Below are positions 16,212-25,900 of a stretch of DNA of 64,000 nt, piece after piece. The notes below the pieces were generated by a model that was given only the letters and a program-made list of their open reading frames with translations, was not told the origin of the DNA and did no database searches. The stretch spans positions 220,540-284,539 of the forward strand of contig CAYNOT010000003.1 of NCBI GenBank assembly GCA_964398945.1, in the 5' to 3' direction. The DNA comes from JBGTGG01 sp964398945 (GTDB lineage: Bacteria; Bacteroidota; Bacteroidia; Cytophagales; Cyclobacteriaceae). Within the stretch, counting starts at the first letter, position 1. Every line of letters starts with the position of its first letter. A program made the translations under genes and the position numbers.

Positions 16212-16440
16212 ATTCAATTTCGAATTGACGAATGTATGATCAAAAGGTGTATATGCAATGTGCGATAGGCCTGGCGCATTTCACAACCTGACCGTAGGCG
16301 CACATTAAAATCTGGCGATGAACTCTGATACCACGCAACCCTGATGCCTAGGTGTTAAACGAAGTGCGATGTGCTTGCCAATTGGACCTTGCTTTTTCAC
16401 TGATTCGAAATAAGATTCCAACCTCTTTTATTAAAAGAGC
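16212..16440. other. Noncoding stretch with inverted repeats
   Basis: No gene is visible here. Three hairpins can be seen: CAATT-TCG-AATTG at 16215-16227; AATGTGCG (16257-16264) with CGCACATT (16299-16306); and CTCTTTTA-T-TAAAAGAG at 16423-16439, just upstream of the next gene. Base composition is more G+C-rich than most gaps in the window. Confidence 0.5.
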
Positions 16441-16460
16441 GTTTAATAAAAACGTTCACT

Positions 16461-16814
16461 ATGAAAACCCCTATCATATTTCTTACCCTCCTTATCGCAA
16501 TAGGTTTTGCCCAATGTGACAAGCCTGTTGAAATCGCTATCTGCCCGGATGCTGAGAACAAAGAGTGGTTTGAGGATTTGAAAAACCAATATCCGTCCAA
16601 TAGTGATATCAAAGTTGAAATTTATAGCTATACTTATAACAATTCATTTGTGATTGCTGTCAATACAGTTGAGCCAACGTGCTGTGATTTTATGGATGCA
16701 GTGTACGATTGCAATGGAAATGTGATTTGCCAATTTGGTGGTATTGCCGGGTTGAATACATGTCCGGATTTTGCGGGCACGGCAACCAATAAGAAATTGA
16801 TTTTCAAGAATTAA
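16461..16814 (+). CDS. Small Cys-containing lipoprotein, DUF6970-like
   Basis: 117 residues. The start MKTPIIFLTLLIAIGFAQC reads as a lipoprotein signal with the acceptor Cys at residue 19. The mature part contains NSFVIAVNTVEPTCCDFMDAVYDCNGNVICQFGGIAGLNTCPDF, six cysteines in one compact block, suggesting disulfides or a bound ligand in the periplasm. I think it belongs to the small DUF6970 family of Bacteroidota, but the assignment is from memory of the motif only. It converges with the histidine kinase gene, and the two stop codons overlap. Confidence 0.7.
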   Translation: MKTPIIFLTLLIAIGFAQCDKPVEIAICPDAENKEWFEDLKNQYPSNSDIKVEIYSYTYNNSFVIAVNTVEPTCCDFMDAVYDCNGNVICQFGGIAGLNTCPDFAGTATNKKLIFKN

Positions 16815-18532
16815 TTCAATTCAACTTCCGGTATTTGGAAGGTTACTCTCGTTCCTTTGCCCTCCACTGATGAAATGTTGATTGTCCCCTGAAGTTTGTC
16901 GATCGTCTCTTTCACGATATAAAGGCCAAGCCCCGAACCTGCGCCATCATCCGTAGCGCGGTAAAACATTTGATAAACTTTGTCGATGTGTTCTTTGGAT
17001 ATTCCCCGGCCGTTGTCTTCAATGGTCAATTTTGCATAACGATCCTCCACTTTCACATCAACGTTGATTACCGGATCTTTTCCATTTCGGTAGCGGATAG
17101 CATTCGAAATAATATTGTTCAGGATCACTTTGATCCGCCAGGAGTCACTTAGGAAAGGCCTGTCCTGTTTTACATTAATGGTTTTCTCAACAGACTTGCC
17201 CGTAGAAGTCGCAAAACGCAATTGGTCAAAAGTGTCATCAATGATGGATTTGAACAGCACTTCTTCACGCTTAACTTCCAATCGGGAGTTTCTGGATTGA
17301 TCCAAAATTTCCCTGATAAAATTATCTTGCTGAAGGGCGCTGTTATTGATCTTGTCCAGATAAACATCCTTCATTGCCAAATCCTGGTCTTTTTTGGCGA
17401 GGTTGATCAACCCCAATACAGAAGCGATAGGCGCCCGCAGATCATGGGAAACACTGTAGACAAAATTGTCGAGCTCCGTATTCCTTTTGCTAAGCTCCTT
17501 GTTGGTGTTCTGCAATTTCTCTTCCGCCTTTCTCCTTGTTTCAATCTGCTCATTTAGTTCGTGTGTCCTTGCCTTCACCATTTCTTCAAGGTTCTCATTA
17601 AACTTGACAAGCTTTTGTTGCACCTCTGCGCGCTCTGTTACTGTTGCCGCAAGTATAATGGTAGAGATGCTCACCATGCCCACGAAAATCTGTAACAACA
17701 ACATAGAACTATACGGTGCGGACAATACGAACGGCCCCAGGTTTTGCGTGGTAATATAAATGGAGAAAATAGAAGTGATCACAACCCCCGATATCGCAAT
17801 GATTAAATCAAAACGGAATGCCAGCCACAGTAAAAATGGAAGAACAAGGAAAGGCAACGCCCGCTCCAGGGTAATGCTTAGGTATTCTACCTGAAGCAAA
17901 AAATAGATCGACAATGCACCGATAAAGAAAATAGCAATCTCCAATATCTTGTCGTTCGTAAATTTAAAATATTGCCTTCTCACCAAGGCAAGAATAAAAG
18001 GCGTGAACAACAGGATCCCCACAACATTGCCAACCCACCAGGAAAAACTAACACGTAAAAACGAACCTTCGGGTATGCCGTTATTGAACCATAAACTTAA
18101 AGTTCCAATTCCCGATCCGATGATCGCCATGAAGAGCGTTACAAACAAAAAGCGAAAAGCATTTTTGGTTTGTTTAAAAGGGAAAGGGTCTTTGATCCAT
18201 ACTTTCACTAAATAATTTCCCGCTACCGCTTCAAGCGTACTTCCTATTGCAATGAAACTGGAAATGGAGATAATGGTTTGGGCGGGCATCCCCGGGCTGT
18301 TCCAATAGGCCATCACGTTGGCCACCAATGCTCCTATGGTGATACCCGGCCAGGAAGATCGTCCCAATAAAATGATCAACGCAAATGCAATCCCGGAGGG
18401 CGGCCAGGTAGGTAGTGACTGCGTGTCCTCAAACGCTAAAAAATATCCAAATCGTGCCGCTATATAATACAGCAATGCTACAAAAATGATCTTGAAGTCA
18501 AGATTATACTTAAGTAATGGTTTGAGGTTCAT
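16811..18532 (-). CDS. MASE1-domain sensor histidine kinase
   Basis: 573 residues. The first about 300 form an eight-helix MASE1 sensor (YIAARFGYFLAF, SLPTWPPSGIAFALIILLGR, FSWWVGNVVGILLFTPFILAL). A coiled coil follows (VQQKLVKFNENLEEMVKARTHE). The HisKA domain has the phosphorylated His in FVYSVSHDLRAPIASVLG, and the ATPase domain has NNIISNAIRYRN (N box), IEDNGRGIS (G1) and GSGLGLYIVKE (G2). It autophosphorylates in response to an unknown signal. No response-regulator gene adjoins it, so its partner is encoded elsewhere. Confidence 0.92.
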   Translation of the reverse strand: MNLKPLLKYNLDFKIIFVALLYYIAARFGYFLAFEDTQSLPTWPPSGIAFALIILLGRSSWPGITIGALVANVMAYWNSPGMPAQTIISISSFIAIGSTLEAVAGNYLVKVWIKDPFPFKQTKNAFRFLFVTLFMAIIGSGIGTLSLWFNNGIPEGSFLRVSFSWWVGNVVGILLFTPFILALVRRQYFKFTNDKILEIAIFFIGALSIYFLLQVEYLSITLERALPFLVLPFLLWLAFRFDLIIAISGVVITSIFSIYITTQNLGPFVLSAPYSSMLLLQIFVGMVSISTIILAATVTERAEVQQKLVKFNENLEEMVKARTHELNEQIETRRKAEEKLQNTNKELSKRNTELDNFVYSVSHDLRAPIASVLGLINLAKKDQDLAMKDVYLDKINNSALQQDNFIREILDQSRNSRLEVKREEVLFKSIIDDTFDQLRFATSTGKSVEKTINVKQDRPFLSDSWRIKVILNNIISNAIRYRNGKDPVINVDVKVEDRYAKLTIEDNGRGISKEHIDKVYQMFYRATDDGAGSGLGLYIVKETIDKLQGTINISSVEGKGTRVTFQIPEVELN

Positions 18533-18769
18533 TGAATAATTCGCTCATTATCAGGTAAATATTGAAATATAATATCACTTTCGATAATTGATGTAAGTTA
18601 TTTTTACTTTTTATCGATTTTCTGTGGAATGGGGTGGTTGAAAGCACAATAAAACCGGGCAAGTCAAAAAAATCCGAAATCCAATCCAAAAACACCCTTT
18701 TTAACAGTTAGTAAAACCCAAAACCCTGAATAATCTCTATATTTCTAAAAATTTCTATCCGAAATCGAC

Positions 18770-19930
18770 ATGGATTTGACCATTTTATTCTCCCCTATTG
18801 ATGAATCTGTTTATCAGGCCATAGACTCGCCCACTTCATTTTTTAAAAGCATACGCATTTTTGGTGAAAAAATGCCGGAGTATAAAGGTGCCCAAATTGC
18901 CATTTTCACGGTAAAAGAAGATCGGGGCACCCCGCATCCAACCTCGCATCACAATGCCCCCGATGAAATCAGGAAAAAACTTTACCGGCTAAAAAAGGGA
19001 AATGGAACCTATCGAATTGTGGATTTAGGAAACCTCAACCCTGGAATCGACCTGGAGGAAACCTATGTAAGGATTAGCGAAGTCTGCCGTATCCTTTTGG
19101 AGAACAACGTCCTTCCCCTTATTATAGGTGGGACCCATGACCTGGATTATGGCCAGTACACCGGCTATGAAACCATGGATAAACTGGTAAGCTTCTTAAA
19201 TGTTGATGCCTTTTTGGATTTGGATGAAAAGAAAGAATCACCGGCAGAAACAAAGCATATCCACAAGATTTTACTGCACGAACCCAATTACCTTTTCAGC
19301 TATACACACCTTGCTTACCAGAGTTACCTTATTGATCCTCTTTCTGTATCGGTTCTTGAAAAATTATATTTTGAAGCCTTTCGGATTGGTCAAATGCGCA
19401 CCAACCTACAGGAGATGGAACCTACGATTCGAAATGCCGATATGATTTCTTTTGATGTGACTGCCATTCGGTCATCGGATCTTCCGGCTTCCCGCAATGC
19501 ACAACCCTTTGGCCTTACCGGGGAGGAGGCGTGTCAGGTTTGCTGGTATGCGGGGCTGAACGAGAAATTGAGTTCAATTGGTTTTTATGGATACCATCCT
19601 GAGTATGATGACAACCATAAAAAAAGCGCAACAGTTATTGCTACTATGATCTGGTATTTCATTGAGGGGTTCTATCATCGTAAAAGCGAACAGAATTTTA
19701 AAAGCAACGACTATTTAAAATATGTGGTGGCAATGCCGACTGAAACCGAAACCCTGACTTTTTATAAAAGCAAGTTTAGCGAAAAGTGGTGGATGGAAGT
19801 CCCCTACCCAAATGGCAAAGAACGGTATGCACGAAATAGTATTGTACCCTGTAGCTACTCCGATTATCAAACAGCAACAAAAGGCGAAGTGCCCGAACGC
19901 TATATTAATACATTAGCAAAGTTGATGTAG
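18770..19930 (+). CDS. Arginase/formimidoylglutamase-fold protein, altered metal site
   Basis: A 386-residue ureohydrolase-fold protein of the type annotated as formimidoylglutamase in Bacteroidota. Motif positions can be aligned: GGTHD (residues 120-124, normally GGDHS) keeps the metal His123; DAFLD (146-150, normally DAHxD) keeps both Asp but has Phe where a metal His is expected; SFDVT (227-231, normally SxDxD) keeps D229 but has Thr at the last ligand. Two of six manganese ligands are thus missing, so hydrolase activity is doubtful. The C-terminus PYPNGKERYARNSIVPCSY is extra to arginases. It precedes a lipoprotein gene by 26 bp. Confidence 0.85.
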   Translation: MDLTILFSPIDESVYQAIDSPTSFFKSIRIFGEKMPEYKGAQIAIFTVKEDRGTPHPTSHHNAPDEIRKKLYRLKKGNGTYRIVDLGNLNPGIDLEETYVRISEVCRILLENNVLPLIIGGTHDLDYGQYTGYETMDKLVSFLNVDAFLDLDEKKESPAETKHIHKILLHEPNYLFSYTHLAYQSYLIDPLSVSVLEKLYFEAFRIGQMRTNLQEMEPTIRNADMISFDVTAIRSSDLPASRNAQPFGLTGEEACQVCWYAGLNEKLSSIGFYGYHPEYDDNHKKSATVIATMIWYFIEGFYHRKSEQNFKSNDYLKYVVAMPTETETLTFYKSKFSEKWWMEVPYPNGKERYARNSIVPCSYSDYQTATKGEVPERYINTLAKLM

Positions 19931-19956
19931 CAAAAACCTGCGAAGCAATTAAAAAC

Positions 19957-20715
19957 ATGAAGTACATCTTTATTATAGTATGCACATCTGTGATTTTATT
20001 TTCTTGTAAAGGGAATGATCCAAATGATCCTCAGGTAATTGTTGATCAGGCAATTGAAAAGGCAGGCGGAACAAAGTTTTTGACAAGCACAATTGAATTC
20101 GATTTTCGTGATCGCCATTACATCGCAAAAAGGAATCAGGGAATGTATTCCTACCAACGGGTTTTTATTGACTCAGCAAATACTACCTTCCACGATTTTC
20201 TGGGCAATGATGGATTTATCCGAAAAGTAAATGATGAAGTAGCCACCCTTGCCGACACCACAAGCGCAAAGTATGCCCGCTCTACCAATTCCGTGATCTA
20301 TTTTGCCTTGCTTCCGTATGGATTAAACGATGCCGCAGTGAATAAAGAATTTATCGGGGAAACAATCCTTGAAGGCCAGCCGTACCGAAAAGTTAAAATC
20401 ACATTCGGTGAAGAAGGTGGTGGCGAAGACCATGACGACACGTTTATCTATTGGCTCCATAAAGAAAACCATACCGTTGATTATTTAGCGTACTCCTATC
20501 ACACCGATGGAGGTGGTGTTCGGTTTAGAAAAGCGATAAACCCCCGCTTTGTAAACGGAATACTTTTTCAGGATTATATTAATTATAAACCCGGGGATGA
20601 AACGATCGCTGTTGAAGAAATGGAGGCCTTGTTTGTTGCAAATGAGTTAAAAGAATTAAGCAGGATCACGTTAAGAAATATCAACGTGGAAATTGGGATC
20701 CCAACGGATCTATGA
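19957..20715 (+). CDS. Lipoprotein, DUF6503-like
   Basis: 252 residues with a lipoprotein signal (MKYIFIIVCTSVILFSCKG, Cys at 17). The mature part begins DPQVIVDQAIEKAGGTKFLTSTIEFDFRDRHY, typical of DUF6503 proteins, which are thought to have a lipoprotein-carrier-like beta sheet fold. KVKITFGEEGGGEDHDDTFIYWLHKENHTVDYLAYSY is the recognisable core. The role is unknown; an envelope location is likely. It converges on the Nramp gene, and the stop codons overlap by a few bases. Confidence 0.75.
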   Translation: MKYIFIIVCTSVILFSCKGNDPNDPQVIVDQAIEKAGGTKFLTSTIEFDFRDRHYIAKRNQGMYSYQRVFIDSANTTFHDFLGNDGFIRKVNDEVATLADTTSAKYARSTNSVIYFALLPYGLNDAAVNKEFIGETILEGQPYRKVKITFGEEGGGEDHDDTFIYWLHKENHTVDYLAYSYHTDGGGVRFRKAINPRFVNGILFQDYINYKPGDETIAVEEMEALFVANELKELSRITLRNINVEIGIPTDL

Positions 20716-21987
20716 ATCCTTGGCGGTTTTGAAAATATTTATTGAAGCCAACCCAAGCGTTACTACAGTAATTGCCCCACTATACAAAAGGGAATGCTCT
20801 ACTTCAATTGAAAATCCTGACATCACTGCCTTTGCTACATTCGTAAGGCCCATCATCAACACACTGCCTAAAATCACGAGGAGTACCACATTATAACTTG
20901 TATGGTGGCGAAATTTTTTCGGGATAATTTCCTCGCTGTTAACAATAACTATGAGGTAGTATACCAATAATGGTAAGATAAAACCATTCAATGCCTGCAC
21001 AAACAAGATCACCGGTATAGGTTTTATTCCGCTCATGCCAAATACAAAACCAACCAACAATACCGCACCCCATAGTAGCGCCAACTTCTTTTTTCCGTGT
21101 ACATCAAAAACGGTTTCACCAATAATGGATGTTGCAAAAGGAGCAGTAATGGTTGACGAAAACCCTGCAGCAAATAGTCCGCACGCCAACGCCAATGCGC
21201 CCATGCGCCCGATATTGTTTTGAAATACTGCTGCCAAATTTTCAAAAGAAGAAAAATCCCCTACCGATGTGCCTGCAATAAGGATTGCTGCTGTTATCAG
21301 TCCACCAAAAATAACGGAAACCGAAAGCCCGATACGCATAAAACTTATTTCCTGCCCCTTGCTTATTCCCGATCCAATAAATAGATTGTAGGGCACAATC
21401 GTAGTCCCTACTAAACCAAGCGTAATCAATTCAGCCCCGGAAGGAATAGTTGGTTTCCAGGCATTGGAGAGAATCGTACCCACTGTGAAGTCTTGTGAAA
21501 GTGCAAGTGCTATAAAGGCCATTCCCATCAGCACAACAAAAAAAAACATCATACGGGAAATCAATTGATGCTTGCCAAACCACAGGATGGAAGCAGCAAT
21601 CAAAACCAAAAGTAGGGTCAAAATTTTTGCATCAACCCCTGTCAACAAGTTCATACCTGAAACTGCACCGAGAATATTTCCAGCTTCGTATGCTGCACAT
21701 CCCAGTATTACGCTCCCGCCAATAAAAAATTTAAGGAAGCTTCCTTTGCGTGTTCCAAACTTGCGTGTTAAAATTTGTCCCAGGTTATTTCCACTCGCAA
21801 TGGTGATCCGCGCAGCAATTTCCTGTAGGATCAAACATGCAATTGAAGAGAATACAATTGTCCACAACAAGCTGAGGCCATACCTGGATCCTGCCGAAAC
21901 GGCCGTGGTGATTGTTCCCGGGCCAATAAATGCAGCTGAAATCACCGACCATAAAACGATGCTACTAAGTTTCTTGTTCTTCAACAA
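20710..21987 (-). CDS. Nramp-family divalent metal transporter, non-canonical site
   Basis: 425 residues and about 11 membrane helices. The family is recognised from IGPGTITTAVSAGSRYGLSLLW in helix 1 and VGTTIVPYNLFIGSGISKG in helix 6. In Mn/Fe transporters these are DPGN and MPH; here they read GPGT (residues 22-25) and VPY, so the Asp, Asn and Met that coordinate the soft metal are absent. Proteins lacking the Met are known among Nramp-related magnesium carriers, but helix 1 also differs, so the substrate is open. Its stop overlaps that of the lipoprotein gene, and yicC lies just upstream. Confidence 0.9.
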   Translation of the reverse strand: MLKNKKLSSIVLWSVISAAFIGPGTITTAVSAGSRYGLSLLWTIVFSSIACLILQEIAARITIASGNNLGQILTRKFGTRKGSFLKFFIGGSVILGCAAYEAGNILGAVSGMNLLTGVDAKILTLLLVLIAASILWFGKHQLISRMMFFFVVLMGMAFIALALSQDFTVGTILSNAWKPTIPSGAELITLGLVGTTIVPYNLFIGSGISKGQEISFMRIGLSVSVIFGGLITAAILIAGTSVGDFSSFENLAAVFQNNIGRMGALALACGLFAAGFSSTITAPFATSIIGETVFDVHGKKKLALLWGAVLLVGFVFGMSGIKPIPVILFVQALNGFILPLLVYYLIVIVNSEEIIPKKFRHHTSYNVVLLVILGSVLMMGLTNVAKAVMSGFSIEVEHSLLYSGAITVVTLGLASINIFKTAKDS

Positions 21988-21996
21988 ATCAAATTG

Positions 21997-22875
21997 TTAT
22001 AATACGTTGGCTAGTTGTTCTTTTATCTTTTCCAACTCTTCTTTCATCATCACTACATGCTTTTGGATTTCAGCATCATTCGCTTTCGAGCCAATGGTAT
22101 TGATTTCCCTGCCAATTTCCTGTGAGATAAACCCCAACTTCTTTCCGGATGATTCTGTTGACCCCATTACTTTTGTAAAAAAATCCAAATGGGTTCCTAA
22201 CCGGACTTTCTCTTCGCTGATGTCAAGCTTTTCGGCATAAAAAATAATTTCTTGCTCCAATCTATTCTCATCATAGCCATCCTCTCCAAAAGAAGACTGG
22301 ATGTTTCCCTTTAACCGTTCACGGATGCGCTGTATCCTTCCCGGATCCAGTTTGGCAATTTCAGCTAACCCCGATTCAATTACCTGAATGTATTCCGCCA
22401 GCTTCGACTCCAGTGCTTTGCCCTCCGAAATCCTAAACTCATCACATTTTACAATTGCAGTTGTCAAAACATTTTTAACTGCGCTCCATTCTTCGGGCGT
22501 TGCACCATTTCCGCTTTTACTTTGAATTACTTCAGGCGAATTGATCGCCAGCGAAAACAAGTTGTCATAGGATGAGGAAACCTTGTCGGCAAGTTTTTTC
22601 AATTCAGTGTAATAGGCTGTAAACAATACTTCATTGTAGGATTGTTTAGGTTCTTGTTGGCCTACGCGTACATAGTCAATTGATATGGAGACCTTGCCAC
22701 GTTCCAGCTGCTCACTTAAAAAATTTCGGATTTCTATTTCCTTATCGGAAAAATTCCTGGGGAGCCTTAGGCCGATGTCCAGAAATTTAGAGTTTAAAGT
22801 TTTTACTTCAACAGTTATTTGTACTTGTCCGTCATCATAGACGGACTGTCCAAACCCAGTCATGGATTTAATCAT
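21997..22875 (-). CDS. yicC: YicC/YloC-family endoribonuclease
   Basis: 292 residues. The opening MIKSMTGFGQSVYDDGQVQITVEVKTLNSKFLDIGLRLPRNFSDKEIEIR and the C-terminal DISEEKVRLGTHLDFF...GKKLGFISQEIGREINTIGSKANDAEIQKHVVMMKEELEKIKEQL are the two conserved YicC blocks. Work on E. coli and Bacillus homologues indicates RNA-cleaving activity. The gene lies between the Nramp transporter and the large outer-membrane protein, all on the minus strand; the 9-bp gap to the transporter suggests one transcript. Confidence 0.93.
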   Translation of the reverse strand: MIKSMTGFGQSVYDDGQVQITVEVKTLNSKFLDIGLRLPRNFSDKEIEIRNFLSEQLERGKVSISIDYVRVGQQEPKQSYNEVLFTAYYTELKKLADKVSSSYDNLFSLAINSPEVIQSKSGNGATPEEWSAVKNVLTTAIVKCDEFRISEGKALESKLAEYIQVIESGLAEIAKLDPGRIQRIRERLKGNIQSSFGEDGYDENRLEQEIIFYAEKLDISEEKVRLGTHLDFFTKVMGSTESSGKKLGFISQEIGREINTIGSKANDAEIQKHVVMMKEELEKIKEQLANVL

Positions 22876-22926
22876 GTAAAATTATTTTGTGGGTGCAAGA
22901 TAATGAAACTCGAAGATACTTACTGC

Positions 22927-25900
22927 CTAGAAATCAAAGCCCAGTGTAAACATGAAACGTGGATCCTGAACTTCAAAGTTTTCAACCGGCCACGCCAAAT
23001 CGAACTTCATGTAATAGCCCAACATAACAGTACGTAGTCCAACACCATAACTATATAACCACGGGTTAAGATAATTATTGATCTGAGCCGTGAATGGGTT
23101 TTGTTCAATTACATTATAGCTTACACTGGTTCCATCCGTAAAGGGGGGGGTACCGGACCAACTGGTGCCAATGTCATAAAACCCAATGATCTGCATATTC
23201 CGGAAAAAATTGGAAGTGATGGGCTCATTTGTCAGGGCGCGTATTAGCGGCAAGCGTAGTTCTGCATTCAACAGCAAAACGTTGTTGCCAAACAAAGTGG
23301 CATAATCAAATCCGCGTAAATTGGTGGCGAACTCAGCGAACAAAAGATCTTGATTATTGGGATTTGCATCCGGGCCAAGCGGGTTTCGTTGTCCTGTACT
23401 TGTTGCACCGGTTTCAACTGTTTTGTTGAAAAGCCAATTGTCCATCCCACCCAGCAAATAGAGTTTTGGGGAATTGCCAAAGAATGACCCTGCATAACCG
23501 CGCACCGCAAATACAATCTCTTTATAAATTTTTTGGTAATGGCGTAAATCAATAAATGCCTTGGAGAAACTATTGTTTGAATTGTTAAGTCCATAATGGT
23601 GGACAAACCCGATTTTGCCACGTGTACCTTCAATTGCATTCAGGCCTGTATAAACGGAGTTGTCATAAACCAATTCTGCGTTGAAGCCGGAATAATAATC
23701 AATCTTCGGTATTTCAGAGGGCGGGGTAATCGGATAGCTTGCTTGTCCATAGCTTGATGATCTTGCCATTTCAAAGAAAGGACGGAACATAACCCGGATG
23801 CGGTCATTCAACGGCATGGATGCCCCCACTTCAAATTTATTCAAGACAAATTGGTATTCGGTCAACTCATCCTTATCGGCAACATTCGGATCATAGAAAT
23901 CTTTTCGCACAGATCTTCGATCAAAGCGGGCACTAAAATCAATATAGGCCGGCAGGTATTGAATCTCGGCAAACACATCACCATTCCTTAAATCCAGGGT
24001 AGTCATCAGCCCTCCATAGAAACGGTAGTTCTCCAACATATCGTTCATTTGGGTCTCCAATGAAATTCCAAACCCACGAAGTGGGTCAACTACAAAGGAT
24101 GTGATCAAAGAATTGGAACTGAATTTAGGCTCATAAGGAAAAGGCCCCAGTATTTTGCTTTTTTCCCGTGCCTTCATGTAGCGGGTCAGAAAAGATTCTT
24201 GCGCCCGGGGTGCTTCAACTTCATCCTCAAAAACATAATCATCGGTATTTACCTGTTGCTTCTTTTCGGTCAATTCTTTGATATTCACAGTAGCGGTAGA
24301 ATCAATTGGCGGGAGGCCTGTGATAGGTGTGGCCAGCGAATCGATAGGGGCAACCACGGTATCCTTTTCCAATTCCTTTGATTCCTTTAATCGTGAATTG
24401 AGCAAATCCTTTATGCTCATGCTTTTCTCTTCCTCTTTCTTTCTGCGCTCACGGATAATACGTACCTGCTGCAATTCTTTTCTTCGTGTGGCCGGGGTGA
24501 AGATCTGGCGATTGGTACTGAAATTCGGATTCAGGTAGATATGTTCCTCCATATCTTTGTTAGCAACAACCGCCAGGGTATAGCCCACCATATCAAAACG
24601 CTTTATGCTTGTTGAATAATTTGTAAGTTGAGAGTAGATGCCTGTATTGAGGTTATATTTGAACAAATTGACAATGCCCCGCTGATCGCTTAGATAAATA
24701 AAGTTGTAGTTGTCAATGGCCAACGGGGAAAAGTCTTTGCTTAACGTATTGGTGATCCTTGCAACAACATTTTTTGTTGTATCCAAATCATAAACAAACA
24801 GGTTATAATTATTGGAAAGCTGGCCCACCTTTGTGCCGTCTTTAAGATTCAAAGTATCAGAATTGCGATTCGAACTAAACACAATCCGGTTGGTTCCCGG
24901 AATGAAGCTTGGATCAAGGTCATCAAATATATCGTTGGTAATCCGGCTTACACGCTCCCTTCTCGTAGAGATCAAAAACAAATCATTTTGCCCTTCAAAA
25001 TCCCCACTCAAAACTCCCAGCCTTCCGTTCGCTGAAAAAGATAAACTTCGCACATTGCTAAACCGATCGAGCTCACGGGGAAGTTTTGTTTTTGTACTGA
25101 GGTCATACAACCAAAACACAAACTTGCCTTGCTTTACGGCCACCACGCCCAACGTTGTTGCATCGGACCAGGCGATCAATGGAACTGAGTAATCCACACG
25201 TTGATCAATTACTTTGGACCCACCTGAAAGAATGACTTTTTCTTTTCCGGTTTCCAGCGAGCGCACTTTAACAATGTACCGTCCGCGATCATTTTCTGAA
25301 TAAGCAAGGTACCGTCCATCCGGGCTTAATTTCATTGCAGTTATCGCTGTTGTTTTATTGTATGAAGGTGTTAATTGCAAGGAATCGGAAGGGGTGACAT
25401 AGGATTGATAAACCTGTTCGCTGATATCGGAATAATATTTTCGCCAGTCTGACATCAACGTTTTGAAACTTATACCCAACGTGATCATCACGCTCTTCTC
25501 CTCATTCCGGGTAACACGCGTATAGTTTAAGATATTTGAAACTGAGCTTTTGCCGTATTTTTCTGCGATGTAGTTCCAAACAGATTGCCCTGCAAGCGCG
25601 GCATCATGGCCGGTAAGCCGGGAAATATTTTTGCCTTTCCGCGTGCGCATCAACTCCCGCACGAAATCATCCATTTCGGCATCCCATCCATTGGCAACAT
25701 ACAAAGCTGCACCGTCTACAAACCAATCGGGCAAGTTCAACAAGAGGGAGTTCTGAAAAACATCTTTCAAACTTCCACCGTACATCATCTCATTCACCAT
25801 CAGCCCTGAGATTTTCACCAATAATTCTTCTTTGAATTCTTGTCCGGTACCTACATAGGCCACTTCAACATACGGCTTTATAAATTCTGTTTCCCCTCCC

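Noticed and set aside
16212..16400. Possible integron attC site (GTTAAAC at about 16356)
   Set aside because: The single GTTRRRY-like box has no matching RYYYAAC partner at a suitable distance, and no integrase or cassette array is near.
21572..22240. 222-codon + strand frame across the Nramp-yicC junction
   Set aside because: It runs against two convincing minus-strand genes and its product is low in recognisable structure.
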